From Zhongshania sp. R06B22 (lineage in GTDB: Bacteria; Pseudomonadota; Gammaproteobacteria; Pseudomonadales; Spongiibacteraceae), in the NCBI RefSeq assembly GCF_040892595.1, contig NZ_JBFRYB010000001.1:1488001-1552000 (forward strand): 64,000 bases of DNA, read 5' to 3'. The translations under genes and the position numbers were made by a program. Position 1 is the first letter of the stretch. Each line of letters starts with the position of its first letter. Below are positions 18,012 through 25,385 of the stretch, one piece after another. The notes beneath the pieces are model-generated. The model ran no database searches. It had not been told where the DNA came from and saw only the letters and a program-made list of their open reading frames with translations.

Positions 18012-18716
18012 ATGAACAATCTTGTTAACTACCAACTTGAAGGCAAAATTGCCACGATTACCATGCAAAATGGCAAGGTAAATGCGATGTCTCCTGACCA
18101 TATTGCGGCCATTAACGGCGCGCTAGATCAGGCTGAACTAGATCAGGCGGCAGTGGTGATGATTGTTGGTCAGCCAGGAATCTTTTCTGCGGGCTTTGAT
18201 TTAAAGGTCTTCCAAGCCGACGCTCGCGCGGGCATCGAAATGGTTAAGGCCGGCTCGACCCTATGTCGCCGCTTACTCGCTTTTCCTGCACCGGTGCTGG
18301 GTGTTTGTACTGGCCATTCTATCGCGCAGGGCTGCTTTACCCTACTGGCCTGCGATTACCGTATTGGTGTAGATGGTCCATTCCTGCTTGGCCTGAATGA
18401 AGTGCAGATTGGTATGACCATGCATCACGTGGGTATTGAGTTGCCCCGTGCGCGTTTGACGCCGTCCTACTTTCAGCGCTCCGTGAACACCGCCGAAATG
18501 TTCTCACCACAGGACGCCATTGCCGCGGGTTTCCTCGATAAAATAGTTCCTGCCGATGAGCTAATGACGGCGGCTACGACCGAAGCAAACCGTTTGGCTG
18601 GATTGAATCTGGCGGCCTACCAAGGCACCAAGTTGAAGGTGCGTGCCGGTTTGTTAAAAACACTGGATGACGCGATTGCTCTAGATTATAAAGAGCAAAT
18701 GGCCCTATTAGGCTAA
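18012..18716 (+). CDS. Crotonase (enoyl-CoA hydratase/isomerase) family protein
   Basis: 234 residues; the ATG at 18012 has a clear AGGGAAG SD, while a GTG at 17955 in the same frame does not. Oxyanion-hole segments FSAGFDLKVF and GHSIAQGCFTLL are present; the usual GGG of the second is QGC here. A glutamate is present in LNEVQIG at the catalytic region. Short relatives act as enoyl-CoA hydratases or isomerases. It is separated by 384 bp from the thiolase gene, so it may be transcribed independently. Confidence 0.87.
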   Translation: MNNLVNYQLEGKIATITMQNGKVNAMSPDHIAAINGALDQAELDQAAVVMIVGQPGIFSAGFDLKVFQADARAGIEMVKAGSTLCRRLLAFPAPVLGVCTGHSIAQGCFTLLACDYRIGVDGPFLLGLNEVQIGMTMHHVGIELPRARLTPSYFQRSVNTAEMFSPQDAIAAGFLDKIVPADELMTAATTEANRLAGLNLAAYQGTKLKVRAGLLKTLDDAIALDYKEQMALLG

Positions 18717-18726
18717 TGCCTATATT

Positions 18727-18766
18727 GCCTTTAAAACCGGGCCAGTATGACCTCGGTTTTAAAGGC
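18727..18766 (+). terminator. Strong hairpin after the crotonase gene
   Basis: Two exact 13-bp arms, 18727-18739 and 18754-18766, with a 14-nt loop. It starts 10 bp past the stop codon and is the best terminator candidate for this gene. The T/A-rich part lies within the stem, so it may work in both directions. Confidence 0.7.
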
Positions 18767-18811
18767 AGTGACAACGCGCTATGCCGCTCCCGGCGGCACA
18801 CGTACCGCAGC

Positions 18812-18852
18812 GAAATCTATTTCCTGAAATCTATTCCCTGAAATCTAAGCCT
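18812..18852. repeat. Three tandem 14-bp repeats
   Basis: The unit GAAATCTATTYCCT recurs at 18812, 18826 and 18840, the last copy diverged. It lies in the 520-bp gap before the LysE-type gene. The rest of that gap (18853-19236) shows no gene or hairpin that I can support. Confidence 0.65.
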
Positions 18853-19236
18853 TGAAAGTAATCCCCTATAATTCCCCCGTCTCGTTTGTATCAATAGACC
18901 GCTAATGCCATCGCCTTGCTCACCTGATGGTTATGCTGCGCGATGAGGAAATCACATTGCTATATTCGCTCAACGCTTAAGATTTTATTGGAACACGGTT
19001 CTGATACCACGGCTCGAAGTAGCAACATCAGTGGCTGATGTGTTTCACTAAAGCACTTGAAGCTTTGGCGCGCAGCTATGATCCCAAGCAGGGACGTAGG
19101 GAAAAGCAGTGATGACTGTTTGACTTAAAATGCTGCGCCCGATTATCCACTGCCTATGACCTATGGTTAGTACTTGGCCGGCCTTCTTGCCATAATAGTT
19201 GCGTGGCTTCCGGCCTTGATTAAAGAGGACAATACC

Positions 19237-19872
19237 GTGTTTGGTATCGAAAATTTATTCTTGTTTATTGTCTCTGGGATTTTACTAAATTTAATTCCCG
19301 GGCCAGACTCATTGCTAATTGTGGGTAGGGCGGCGACGCAAGGCTTTAAGGCTGGTTCGGCGGCTGCTCTGGGTGTTGGCAGCGGCACCTTTCTACATAT
19401 TCTAGCGGCTACCTTCGGTTTGTCGGCAATATTAGCGACGTCTTCCATAGCATTCACGGTCGTTAAAATCTGTGGGGCCGTGTATCTACTCTATATGGCG
19501 CTAAGCATTTTTAGAGATAGTGCCGAGCAGAAGCAAATGAGCGATATCAGGCCTGCGAAGGCCTCTTTACAACGAGTATATGCGCAGGGACTCATCACCA
19601 ACTTATTCAATCCCAAAGTGGCGATCTTCTTTTTAGCGTTTATGCCGCAATTTATATCAGAATCCAGCGACAGTAAGGCCTTAGCATTTTTGCTTCTCGG
19701 TTTTATCTTTAATCTCAATGCCATGATTTGGTGTCACTTTATTGCATGGGTTTCCTCGGTAAGCAGTAAGAAGTTGGCAGTGAGTCAGCCGGTCAGGAAA
19801 TGGCTTCTCAGAGTGAGCGCAGGCCTGTTTGCTGCACTTGGCCTTAGATTGCTAGTTTCCAGCCAAAGCTAA
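19237..19872 (+). CDS. LysE/RhtB-family amino-acid exporter
   Basis: 211 residues, the usual RhtB length, from a GTG with an AGAGGA SD; the frame is open from a TTG at 19174 but that part is unlikely. About six hydrophobic helices. The family signature NLIPGPDSLLIVGRAATQGFKAG lies at residues ~18-40 (split here: NLIPGPDSLL, then GRAATQGFKAG). It exports amino acids or related compounds. It stands alone between two long non-coding gaps. Confidence 0.88.
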   Translation: MFGIENLFLFIVSGILLNLIPGPDSLLIVGRAATQGFKAGSAAALGVGSGTFLHILAATFGLSAILATSSIAFTVVKICGAVYLLYMALSIFRDSAEQKQMSDIRPAKASLQRVYAQGLITNLFNPKVAIFFLAFMPQFISESSDSKALAFLLLGFIFNLNAMIWCHFIAWVSSVSSKKLAVSQPVRKWLLRVSAGLFAALGLRLLVSSQS

Positions 19873-20280
19873 TAATATTATTCAATATAGTAAAGTGCGG
19901 TCGTCGCCGATATTTCGATGAGCAATAGCTATCGGTTCTTTGATTCATCAATTAGCATCCTAAATTTTTGAATTAAATTGATGTGGGTATATGATCGAGG
20001 GAAAGAGCAGTTAGATAAAAATAAACCATCACCCTAGCCGGATTGGAAAATTCGCAAGCCATCTGTTCGCATTTAACACGAATCGACGGAGCAGAGTTAA
20101 ATGGAATATACGGTCTTCCGGCGTGAGAGCCGCACTCCCAAAGGTGGGGCAATAAAGTGTAGGCTCCAGCCATTTATTGACATACAATCTTTAGAAGTCT
20201 AACCACCGAAATTAATGTCGCTCCCAGACTCGAAGCCCATGCTCGACCTCCCTGTCTAACCAAAGAAGATCTTGTGAAAA
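19873..20280. other. Gap with one inverted repeat
   Basis: 408 bp. Exact 8-bp arms at 20070-20077 and 20096-20103 surround an 18-nt spacer, a possible operator or weak hairpin upstream of the zinc-protease gene. Otherwise I see nothing; open frames here have no coding character. Confidence 0.4.
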
Positions 20281-20745
20281 ATGACAAAATATCCCGATAA
20301 AATACTCGTAGGTGCACTAGAGCTATGTGATATTCCGGAATTAGGGATTACCGACTTGCAAATGCGAGTGGACACCGGCGCTGCTACCTCATCCTTGCAT
20401 GTTGATAATATTGAGGAATTTGTTGTTGAGGGTAAACGGAGAGTACGCTTTGATATACATCCGGACGTCCATAATGTTGAAAAAATCATAACTGCTACCG
20501 CCCCGCTAAGCGGAAAGAAAACAGTAAAAAGTTCTTCCGCCGACAAAGAAAAACGCGTTGTTATTAAAACAGCCATAAAACTGGGCGGCGAAACTTGGAA
20601 GATCAAACTAACCTTAACGGATCGATCTACTATGACTAATCTGATGCTGTTAGGTAGGGAGGCAATGAAAGACCGGATTTTGGTAGACCCTAGCGAAGAG
20701 TTTATTTTGACCAAAGATAATTCAACTGCTTTTTTGGATAGTTAG
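20281..20745 (+). CDS. rimB: RimB-like putative ATP-dependent zinc protease (PF05618, retropepsin-like)
   Basis: 154 residues. The family fingerprint is present: RVDTGAATSSLH (~28-39), where the D-T-G-A resembles the aspartic-protease loop, and LLGREAMKDRILVDPS near the end. Family members are encoded beside RimK-type ligases, and in Pseudomonas such a protease is named RimB and linked to RimK-dependent glutamylation. The rimK gene follows 64 bp downstream, supporting that role. The gene symbol is by analogy only. The SD is poor. Confidence 0.82.
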   Translation: MTKYPDKILVGALELCDIPELGITDLQMRVDTGAATSSLHVDNIEEFVVEGKRRVRFDIHPDVHNVEKIITATAPLSGKKTVKSSSADKEKRVVIKTAIKLGGETWKIKLTLTDRSTMTNLMLLGREAMKDRILVDPSEEFILTKDNSTAFLDS

Positions 20746-20809
20746 GCCAAACCAAACTACAGAGTTGGTGCACTTGTTGTAAAACATTTTTGAACTTGGA
20801 ATACTCATT

Positions 20810-22021
20810 ATGAAACTTGCAATTTTATCCTGCGGCCCTAAAAGCTACAGCACCATGCGCCTTAAAGAGGCTGCACTGCAACGAGGCCACGACGTTAAAG
20901 TTCTCGATACCCTCAAGTTTGCTATTGATCTACAGCAAGGCGTGCCTGACCTTTACTATCGACAAAAACCCTTAAGCCACTACGATGCGGTGCTACCTCG
21001 TATCGGCGCTTCGATCACCTATTATGGTACCGCCGTGGTTAGGCAGTTCCAGGAAATGGACGTATTTTGCGCTAATACTGCCCACGGTATTAGTAACTCC
21101 CGAGATAAGCTTCGAAGCCTGCAAATACTCAGCCGCCATCATATTGGCATTCCTCGAACGACGTTTGTACGCGACAAGAAAGATGTTTTGCCTGCCATTG
21201 AGCGGGTCGGCGGCGCCCCCGTCATCATTAAATTGATCGAAGGAACTCAAGGTATAGGGGTTTTGCTTGCCGAAACTGTACAAGCAGCTGAATCCATTAT
21301 TGAGCTGTTGCAGAGTCAAAAACAGAATGTGTTAATTCAAAAATTTGTCGCGGAAAGCAAAGGCAAAGACATTCGAGCATTCGTCGTCGGTGATCGCGTG
21401 GTTGCGGCAATGCGTCGAGTGGCACAAGGCCAGGAGTTTCGCAGCAATGTTCACAGAGGCGGTGTCGCCGAAGCGGTCGAGCTCTCTCCCGAGTATATAG
21501 AAACCGCTGTTCGCGCTGCCCAAATTACCGGCTTGCGCGTTGCAGGCGTCGATATGCTAGAAAGCGAATCTGGACCCCAAATAATGGAAGTGAACTCCTC
21601 ACCCGGATTGGAAGGCATCGAAACCTGCACTGGCCTGGATGTAGCCGGTGCAGTTATCGATTACATTGCAGCACAGGTGGACTTTCCCGAGATCGATGTG
21701 CGCCAGAGACTAACCGTTAGTAAAGGCTATGGTGTCAGTGAAATTTATGTGCCTGAAGGTTCAAAATTTGTTGGCAGTACCATCCAAGGTACCAATCTGC
21801 GAGAGCAAGATATTAACGTACTCACCTTATACCGGGGCTCAAAAGTCATTCCGAACCCGCGGGCAGATCGTGTTCTTGAGCCCAATGACAAACTGCTATG
21901 TTTTGGCAAAATGAACTCTATGCGCGATATGGTACCCGCTAAAACACGGCGCCGGCGCAGCCCTAAAATTACCGAGCTGCCACCTAATATACCTGAAGGC
22001 AATGCGCCAGAAGGCTCCTAA
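20810..22021 (+). CDS. rimK: RimK-type ATP-grasp alpha-L-glutamate ligase with C-terminal RCK_C domain
   Basis: 403 residues, ~100 longer than E. coli RimK. The first ~295 residues match RimK: the N-terminal MKLAILSCGPKSYSTMRL domain, ATP-grasp IIKLIEGTQGIGV, RAFVVGDRVVAAMRR, and the metal-binding MEVNSSPGLEGIE. The enzyme adds glutamates to a protein C-terminus (ribosomal protein S6 in E. coli) or makes poly-glutamate. Residues ~305-385 look like an RCK_C/TrkA-C domain (GYGVSEIYVPEGSKFVGSTI ... LEPNDKLLCFG), which in potassium transport proteins binds small ligands. A basic tail (RRRRSPK) ends the protein. It converges with mgtE, the stops being 2 bp apart. Confidence 0.9.
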   Translation: MKLAILSCGPKSYSTMRLKEAALQRGHDVKVLDTLKFAIDLQQGVPDLYYRQKPLSHYDAVLPRIGASITYYGTAVVRQFQEMDVFCANTAHGISNSRDKLRSLQILSRHHIGIPRTTFVRDKKDVLPAIERVGGAPVIIKLIEGTQGIGVLLAETVQAAESIIELLQSQKQNVLIQKFVAESKGKDIRAFVVGDRVVAAMRRVAQGQEFRSNVHRGGVAEAVELSPEYIETAVRAAQITGLRVAGVDMLESESGPQIMEVNSSPGLEGIETCTGLDVAGAVIDYIAAQVDFPEIDVRQRLTVSKGYGVSEIYVPEGSKFVGSTIQGTNLREQDINVLTLYRGSKVIPNPRADRVLEPNDKLLCFGKMNSMRDMVPAKTRRRRSPKITELPPNIPEGNAPEGS

Positions 22022-22023
22022 AG

Positions 22024-23349
22024 TTACAGCATACCGCTCAGCATCGTAGCGATGCCCAGGAAAGCAAAAAACCCGGCAATATCAGTCACCGTCGTAAGAA
22101 TAATTGATGACGCTTGAGCCGGGTCCTGCCCCAAACGCACTAGCACGATGGGGACTAGGGCGCCGGCAAATCCTGCTGCAACCATCGCCAGTATCATTGA
22201 CGAACAAATAACGATAACTAAGCCAAGCGATCCGCTCCACAAATAAACCCCCAGCCCGCAGGTTACGGCAATACAAACGCCATTCATAAACCCTGCGGCC
22301 ACTTCTTTGCGCATTACTCTAGTCCATTGCCTAGTGGTGATTTCTCGCAATGCTAAGCCACGCATGGTCACCGCCAGTGCTTGCGCACCGGCGTTTCCTG
22401 ACTGCCCAGCTACCACTGGTAGTAGTACCGCAAGCGCAGTGAATTGGGCGATGGTATTTTCAAATAAGGCAACAACTGATGCCGCCATAAAGGCCGTAAT
22501 CAAATTGATCTGCAGCCATGGCATTCGCTTCTTTACTGCGAAGACAGATTTAGACAATGCTCCTTCTTGGCGGCTAGCACCGACCATCGCCAACAGATCA
22601 GATGAAGACTCTTGTCGCGATGTTTGCAGCAAGCTGTCGTGGTAGATAATGCCCAGCAGCTGATTATTAAAATCGACCACGGGCAAGTCGAACAGCTTTA
22701 ACTTCTCAAATAATTCTGTGACCTCTTCGTTGGGCGCGGTGTTTTGAATCGCAGCAGATACCGGCTGCGTGAGATTTTCAAGAACCGTGCCGGGCTCCGC
22801 AATAGCGATGTCCTGCAGATGAACTTTACCCGAAAGTCGGCCGACATCATCAACCAAAAACAATGAGCGAGCTGTTTTCATTTTTGCTTTTCGAAGTAAA
22901 ACTACCGCTTGATCGACCGTCATATCGCCGCGAAAATGATTGATTCGAGTATCCATTAGACGACCAGCCGTGTTTGGGGGGTATGCCATTAAGGTCTTTA
23001 ATTCGAGTCGAACCTCCGGGTCCAGTATTTGCAAAAATGCTTGCAAACGCTCCTCATTGAACTGACCCAGTATTTTTACCGTGAAATGCGGAGGCAGCTC
23101 ACTCAGCAACTGTTTGCCTAGCTGCTTGGGTATAGCTTGTAATAGAGTCGCAGCAACATTGGGTACTAATAGCTGCCATACTGGTAGTTGCACGTAAAGT
23201 GTTTGCTTACTCAACACCTTAGCAACCATGGCAAGATCGAGATCTTCTATAATCTGAGCCGCATCCCCAGGGTAATCCAGCAAAAAGCGGCGAGCCAATG
23301 TATCATCTACCGCCTCGAATATTGCTTCCTTACTAGCGTTTGCGGTCAT
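22024..23349 (-). CDS. mgtE: MgtE-family magnesium transporter
   Basis: 441 residues from the ATG with an AGAGGA SD (an in-frame start 12 codons upstream is less likely). MgtE_N superhelical domain (~1-125), a CBS pair (~130-250), then the ~5-helix membrane domain with the conserved LLPVVAGQSGNAGAQ and AMVAAGFAGALVPIVL regions. It conducts Mg2+ inward and is gated by cytosolic Mg2+ through the N and CBS domains. Its start overlaps the end of the upstream MgtE_N-CBS gene by 17 bp, indicating translational coupling. Confidence 0.92.
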   Translation of the reverse strand: MTANASKEAIFEAVDDTLARRFLLDYPGDAAQIIEDLDLAMVAKVLSKQTLYVQLPVWQLLVPNVAATLLQAIPKQLGKQLLSELPPHFTVKILGQFNEERLQAFLQILDPEVRLELKTLMAYPPNTAGRLMDTRINHFRGDMTVDQAVVLLRKAKMKTARSLFLVDDVGRLSGKVHLQDIAIAEPGTVLENLTQPVSAAIQNTAPNEEVTELFEKLKLFDLPVVDFNNQLLGIIYHDSLLQTSRQESSSDLLAMVGASRQEGALSKSVFAVKKRMPWLQINLITAFMAASVVALFENTIAQFTALAVLLPVVAGQSGNAGAQALAVTMRGLALREITTRQWTRVMRKEVAAGFMNGVCIAVTCGLGVYLWSGSLGLVIVICSSMILAMVAAGFAGALVPIVLVRLGQDPAQASSIILTTVTDIAGFFAFLGIATMLSGML

Positions 23350-24187
23350 CACTATTTTCCTCTGTTCGGGCAGTTCCCATGCCACTCGTGGTTATTGCAA
23401 GAAGGCCAGTTGCAGTGGCCACCATGGCACTACTTAAGTGCCCGAGTAAGGTATCCTCGGGGGTAGTCTTTCGTGCAGGCTGACTCATTAACATCGCACT
23501 CATCAATGCTGTTCGATTAATTGTTCCTGCAAAAATGTCGTTACTGTCTCGAACAGGTAAGGTGTTGTAACGCCTCCACCCCTCAGCTTTCTTTGCGACT
23601 GGTAAGCTATTGTTCGCGGCTAAAGCTACGCAGCCGGAGTCAGTAATTTCTTTAAGCTTACGCTGGGGCGCGCTTATCAGTAGAGCGCTTGGTGAAATCA
23701 CACCATCAATCGCGTGCTTGTCATTGATGACTACAATTAGCTCAAAAGATTGCTGGGCTTTCTTGAGTACGGCAAGACAGTCGCCCACAGTGAGCTCCCG
23801 AGAGAAGTGGGGAGTCAGATCATCCATCCAAGCACCCACAGTATCTTCGGGGTAGCTGAGTGAACGCTTGAGTGCGTTGACTAACTGACTTGGCAAGTGC
23901 TCCACGATCAGTTGACGCTGCTGCTGGTCAACCAGACGCATTATGGCGGCAACCACTGGATACTTCAGAACACTCAACACCGCGCAGGTTTTATCTAAAG
24001 GCATGCACTCAAGGATACGTGCGGCGGGCCAGCTTTCGATCTTTTCAATGACCGGTGCTACCACCCGAATCGGAATATCGTTAGCGAGATAAATAGCGGA
24101 CTCTTGTGCCTCTAGGCTTTGCAATACACGCGCAGCCATTCCGGGCTTCTGAGTTAAAAAGTCGAGACTGAGCGGATTAATTGCCAT
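23333..24187 (-). CDS. MgtE N-terminal/CBS-like protein lacking the transport domain
   Basis: 284 residues that align with the cytosolic half of MgtE: a superhelical N domain (~20-115), PEDTVGAWMDDLTPHFSRELTV at the N/CBS junction (~125-145), and CBS-like repeats (~140-245). Only one weak hydrophobic stretch (~252-272, AMVATATGLLAITTSG) stands where MgtE begins its channel. It overlaps both neighbours (11 bp with the MscS-like gene, 17 bp with mgtE). I infer an accessory or heteromeric regulatory subunit of the adjacent MgtE; a decayed duplicate is the alternative. Confidence 0.8.
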   Translation of the reverse strand: MAINPLSLDFLTQKPGMAARVLQSLEAQESAIYLANDIPIRVVAPVIEKIESWPAARILECMPLDKTCAVLSVLKYPVVAAIMRLVDQQQRQLIVEHLPSQLVNALKRSLSYPEDTVGAWMDDLTPHFSRELTVGDCLAVLKKAQQSFELIVVINDKHAIDGVISPSALLISAPQRKLKEITDSGCVALAANNSLPVAKKAEGWRRYNTLPVRDSNDIFAGTINRTALMSAMLMSQPARKTTPEDTLLGHLSSAMVATATGLLAITTSGMGTARTEENSDDRKR

Positions 24188-25001
24188 CCTTTTTCTCCGA
24201 TGTAATTAAACTTAGACTTTGCTCCATAAAAAGCTTTGCCGGCAATAGCGTTCGGCCGTGCTCAGTTTCGAGTAAAACACCGGTGGCAGTAAATTCCAGT
24301 ACGCGGCCATGCAGCGACCCACAAGCAACTTGCTGGCCGGGTTTGACTAACAATTTGAGATGCTGATTGGCAATTAAGTTTTCGACTAAGGGTTTGGCGC
24401 CGAGGCCGAAGGCGAGAGAAAACCCTGCCAGTACCGTCGCCAATACTATGCCGAAAAGCATAATCAGAAAGGTAACATCAACGCCAATCTGTCCTAGTCC
24501 AATAATCAAACCAACAACAATAAAAGCGACCTGGGAGGATTGACCCAATAACTCTGGTCGAGCAATGTCAGCAGTTTCAGCTGCATGGGTGATCAGCTTT
24601 CTGGAAGCGCTGCCAATAATCGCGCCAGCGATAATAATCAGTCCGCCAGAAAGTAAAGAGGGTAGATAAACCACAAGGCGTTCCAGCCAGTGAGCCACTC
24701 CATCAAACCCCATAAGGCGAACAGAAACAGCCACAAAAACCAATATTGTTGCCCAAAAAACTGTGGCGCCTAACAGCTGTTGCACCGTTGTGGGAATGCG
24801 AGCAAATTCACTGTTGGTGCCATAAAAACGTCCCGCCACCAGCGTATTGAATGCTCTCGCAAGCCGCGTTATCGCCATTCTCAAAAATCTCGCCAGCAAC
24901 CAACCAAGCAATAACATCAATACCGCACCGAGTAGGTCTGGCAGCAATGTGATAACAGTAGTTATTACATTTGTGGCTTCTTGCTCGAAAATTTCCAGCA
25001 T
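24177..25001 (-). CDS. MscS-like small mechanosensitive channel protein
   Basis: 274 residues: a first helix typical of the YnaI/CmpX-like conserved TM repeat (LLPDLLGAVLMLLLGWLLARFL), further helices, then the pore-type segment LAGFSLAFGLGAKPLVENLIA and a beta-domain with LKLLVKPGQQV. Family members open under membrane tension or modulate osmotic balance. The SD GGGAG precedes the ATG. First gene of the overlapping mscS/MgtE_N/mgtE transcript, which suggests joint control of ion and osmotic responses. Confidence 0.85.
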   Translation of the reverse strand: MLEIFEQEATNVITTVITLLPDLLGAVLMLLLGWLLARFLRMAITRLARAFNTLVAGRFYGTNSEFARIPTTVQQLLGATVFWATILVFVAVSVRLMGFDGVAHWLERLVVYLPSLLSGGLIIIAGAIIGSASRKLITHAAETADIARPELLGQSSQVAFIVVGLIIGLGQIGVDVTFLIMLFGIVLATVLAGFSLAFGLGAKPLVENLIANQHLKLLVKPGQQVACGSLHGRVLEFTATGVLLETEHGRTLLPAKLFMEQSLSLITSEKKDGN

Positions 25002-25385
25002 AGTTGCTCCCGCTATGTGTTGAGAAAGAGAATATTAACGAGTATAGATTAAAACGGTTACGGGGTTATATTCGCCACGAACGGCATAGTGCCCGTTGTA
25101 GCGGCTTAAATAGGCTAAGTTGCGGAATTTGATTTCATGCGTTTGCAATACTCAGATTGAGCTTGCCCGCTAGCCTTGCTAGGCGGCGATGTGATCTTTC
25201 CAGTGTTGCTCGTTGTGGATTGTGTTCATAGATGGCTCGGCAGTTAAAAACTGAAGAGTAAGCCGGCCATGGGTAAATTCTTAGATGTGGTTTATTGACC
25301 GCTTACGATGATTTTGGTGAGGGGAGTGTGCCGCTGACGGTATAATAAATACCACCAGCGACGGGCTGGACCGCTTGTGAAAGAT
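25002..25385. other. Gap upstream of the MscS-like gene
   Basis: 384 bp containing the promoter of the minus-strand channel operon. One hairpin with a single bulge is visible (25167-25174 with 25178-25186). Nothing else can be assigned. Confidence 0.4.

Noticed and set aside
19973..20173. 66-codon minus-strand frame in the gap before the zinc protease gene
   Set aside because: No SD and composition unlike neighbouring genes.
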